From: Flavobacteriaceae bacterium
GTDB taxonomy: Bacteria; Bacteroidota; Bacteroidia; Flavobacteriales; Flavobacteriaceae
NCBI GenBank assembly: GCA_030590765.1
Contig: JAUVCP010000117.1
Coordinates: 1-6,889 of the forward strand
Direction: 5' to 3'
DNA: 6,889 bases
The translations under genes were made by a program, and so were the position numbers. Shown here piece after piece: positions 4,696-6,889 of this stretch. Every line of letters begins with the position of its first letter. The stretch's first letter is position 1. The notes beneath the pieces were generated by a model. It ran no database searches. It saw nothing but the letters and a program-made list of their open reading frames with translations, and was not told where the DNA came from.

Positions 4696-6889
4696 GACCA
4701 AAAATATATTGAAGTATTAGGAGCAAGAGTTCATAACCTAAAGAATATTGATGTGAAAATCCCACGGGAAAAACTGGTTGTAATAACCGGTTTGAGCGGA
4801 AGTGGAAAATCATCTTTAGCTTTTGATACGATCTATGCAGAAGGTCAAAGGCGATATATTGAAACTTTCTCGGCTTATGCAAGGCAATTTCTTGGAGGTT
4901 TGGAAAGACCCGATGTAGATAAAATAGATGGTTTGTCACCTGTAATTGCCATTGAACAAAAAACAACCAGTAAAAGTCCGAGATCCACAGTAGGTACTAT
5001 CACTGAAATTTATGATTTTTTACGATTGCTTTTTGCCCGAATAGGTGATGCCTATTCATATAACACCGGAGACAAAATGATTAGTTATACGGATGAGAGG
5101 ATTCAGGAACTTATCACAAAAGATTATTTAGATAAAAAGACTATTATTCTTGCTCCTGTTATAAAATCAAGAAAAGGACATTACAGGGAATTGTTTGAGC
5201 AAATATTAAAACAGGGATTTGTACGGGTACGCATTGACGGTGAGATCAAAGAAATTGAAAGAGGAATGCAACTTGACCGCTATAAAACACATGATATTGA
5301 AATTGTTATTGACCGGCTTATTATTAATGAAAAATCAGATAAACGATTAAGTGAAAGTATCAAAACAGCCATGTACCACGGTGAAGATACATTGATGATA
5401 ATAGATGCTGAAATAGATAATTCAGAAAAAAAACCAAGATACTTTAGTCGTAATTTAATGTGTCCAAGTACAGGTATTTCCTACCCTAAGCCTGAACCAA
5501 ATTCATTTTCATTCAATTCACCAAAAGGTGCCTGTGAAAATTGTAATGGACTGGGAAAAGTTCATGAGATCAATTTCAATAAGGTAATTCCAGACACAAA
5601 AGTATCTATCAAAAATGGCGGACTTGCACCTATTGGAGAACAAAAAAATTCCTGGATCTTTAAACAATTGAATCATATTGCTGAAAAATATTCATTTTCT
5701 TTATCTGATCCGCTAGGTAAAATTCCTAAAATGGCCTTGGAGATTATTTTAAATGGTGGTAATGAAAAATTAGAGATCAACTCAAAGGAACTTGGTGTTA
5801 AAAGAAGTTATACAATTGATTTTGAAGGAGTAAATAGTTTTATTTTCAACCAATATCACGAAAGTCAATCCAGTTCCATCAAACGATGGGCAAAAGGGTT
5901 TATGGATGAAATTAATTGCCCTGTTTGTCATGGGAGCAGATTAAAAAAAGAGGCTTTACATTTTAAGATCGATCATAAATCTATAGCTGATCTATCTTCA
6001 CTTGACATTTCTCATTTGGCAACATGGTTTGATCAGGTATCAGATGAATTATCCGAAAGGCAAATTAAAATAGGTGAAGAGATCTTAAAAGAAATCAAAA
6101 CCAGAATTGGTTTTTTATTAGATGTTGGATTGAACTATTTATCACTTGAAAGAGGATCAAAAACCTTATCAGGAGGTGAGGCACAACGCATTCGTTTGGC
6201 AACACAAATCGGATCCCAACTGGTTGGCGTTCTTTATATTTTAGATGAACCAAGCATTGGATTACATCAAAGAGATAATTTTAAACTTATAGAATCTCTT
6301 AAAAAACTTCGTGATCTTGGCAACTCAGTTTTAGTTGTAGAACATGATAAAGATATGATGGTATCATCTGATTATGTGATCGACATTGGTCCTGAAGCAG
6401 GAAAACACGGAGGTGAAATCATTAGCATTGGCACACCTGTTGAATTATTAAACAGCAATACATTAACTGCTGCCTATTTAAATGGTAAAAAATATTTTGA
6501 AATTCCTAAAAAACGAAGAGATGGCAATGGTAATTTTATCATTTTAAAAGGTGCAACAGGTAATAATTTAAAAAATGTAACTTTAAAAGTACCATTAGGA
6601 AAACTTATTGGTGTAACAGGAGTTTCGGGTAGTGGTAAATCTACTTTAATCAATGAAACATTGTATCCAATATTAAACACACATATATACAAAGCAGTAA
6701 AAAAACCTCTTCCGTATAAGTCGATCAAAGGACTGGAATTTATTGATAAAGTGATTGACATCAATCAAACTGCTATTGGCAGAACACCACGTTCAAATCC
6801 TGCCACTTACACTGGTGTTTTTAGCGAAATTAGAAGTCTGTTTGCAAAAACACCAGAATCACAGATAAGAGGGTATAAACCCGGAAGGT
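4687..6889 (+). CDS. uvrA: UvrABC excision nuclease subunit A, 3' end cut by window
   Basis: UvrA is the DNA-damage-recognition ATPase of nucleotide excision repair; its dimer scans DNA and loads UvrB in the cytoplasm. Of a usual 930-950 residues, 734 codons are visible. Features in order: [18 protein letters not shown] (9-26), Walker A GLSGSGKS (35-42), [20 protein letters not shown] (about 62-81), the first zinc module, C411/C414 in CPVCHG, ABC signature LSGGE (494-498), Walker B LDEPS (519-523), and second Walker A GVSGSGKS (645-652). The C-terminal zinc finger and the second signature lie beyond the window. The first zinc module has C259, C283 and C286 but T262 in place of the fourth cysteine (CPSTG), a form I recall from other Bacteroidota UvrA. 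The start is ATG at 4687; the protein begins [10 protein letters not shown], the normal UvrA N-terminus. It stands alone with its own promoter and is not obviously linked to the ion-transport genes. Confidence 0.97.
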   Translation, partial: MNKDQKYIEVLGARVHNLKNIDVKIPREKLVVITGLSGSGKSSLAFDTIYAEGQRRYIETFSAYARQFLGGLERPDVDKIDGLSPVIAIEQKTTSKSPRSTVGTITEIYDFLRLLFARIGDAYSYNTGDKMISYTDERIQELITKDYLDKKTIILAPVIKSRKGHYRELFEQILKQGFVRVRIDGEIKEIERGMQLDRYKTHDIEIVIDRLIINEKSDKRLSESIKTAMYHGEDTLMIIDAEIDNSEKKPRYFSRNLMCPSTGISYPKPEPNSFSFNSPKGACENCNGLGKVHEINFNKVIPDTKVSIKNGGLAPIGEQKNSWIFKQLNHIAEKYSFSLSDPLGKIPKMALEIILNGGNEKLEINSKELGVKRSYTIDFEGVNSFIFNQYHESQSSSIKRWAKGFMDEINCPVCHGSRLKKEALHFKIDHKSIADLSSLDISHLATWFDQVSDELSERQIKIGEEILKEIKTRIGFLLDVGLNYLSLERGSKTLSGGEAQRIRLATQIGSQLVGVLYILDEPSIGLHQRDNFKLIESLKKLRDLGNSVLVVEHDKDMMVSSDYVIDIGPEAGKHGGEIISIGTPVELLNSNTLTAAYLNGKKYFEIPKKRRDGNGNFIILKGATGNNLKNVTLKVPLGKLIGVTGVSGSGKSTLINETLYPILNTHIYKAVKKPLPYKSIKGLEFIDKVIDINQTAIGRTPRSNPATYTGVFSEIRSLFAKTPESQIRGYKPGR

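Overview
The window looks like chromosome from an AT-rich member of the Bacteroidota, most likely of the Flavobacteriia type. The grounds are AT-rich coding and very AT-rich spacer DNA, no Shine-Dalgarno sequences before the starts, a TAnnTTTG-like -7 box ahead of uvrA, and a small PspC protein and a UvrA whose sequences I recognise as the Bacteroidota versions. This placement is by eye only.

Layout. Positions 1-1218 hold a leftward pair: a 75-residue PspC-domain membrane protein, then, 19 bases on, a two-helix potassium channel with a cytoplasmic RCK (TrkA-N/TrkA-C) module that runs off the left edge. Positions 1219-2010 are an AT-rich spacer of nearly 800 bases with no convincing gene. Positions 2011-4433 hold a rightward module: two tandem DUF1538 membrane proteins (247 and 255 residues), a divergent P-II-like signalling protein (115 residues) and, after a 133-base gap, a two-CBS-domain protein (133 residues). 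Positions 4434-4686 are a short spacer with an unusually GC-rich stretch full of inverted repeats. From 4687 to the right edge runs uvrA, missing its last part.

How the genes may work together. DUF1538 proteins include the UmpA/UmpB pair of Halomonas zincidurans, reported as a two-component Na+(Li+,K+)/H+ antiporter. Here such a pair is followed almost without spacing by a P-II-like protein and then by a CBS protein, both members of families that usually bind adenine nucleotides. The simplest reading is a cation/proton exchanger whose activity is set by two nucleotide-sensing subunits. With the RCK-gated K+ channel just across the spacer, the left two thirds of the window reads as an ion-homeostasis neighbourhood. 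The regulatory link is inference.

The most notable structural signal is a roughly 75-base duplication. The region just upstream of uvrA, including its ATG and next two codons (4621-4695), has a diverged copy at 1351-1424 where the reading frame stops at once. The two copies bracket the DUF1538/P-II/CBS module, suggesting that the module was inserted between pspC and uvrA or that the region was rearranged.
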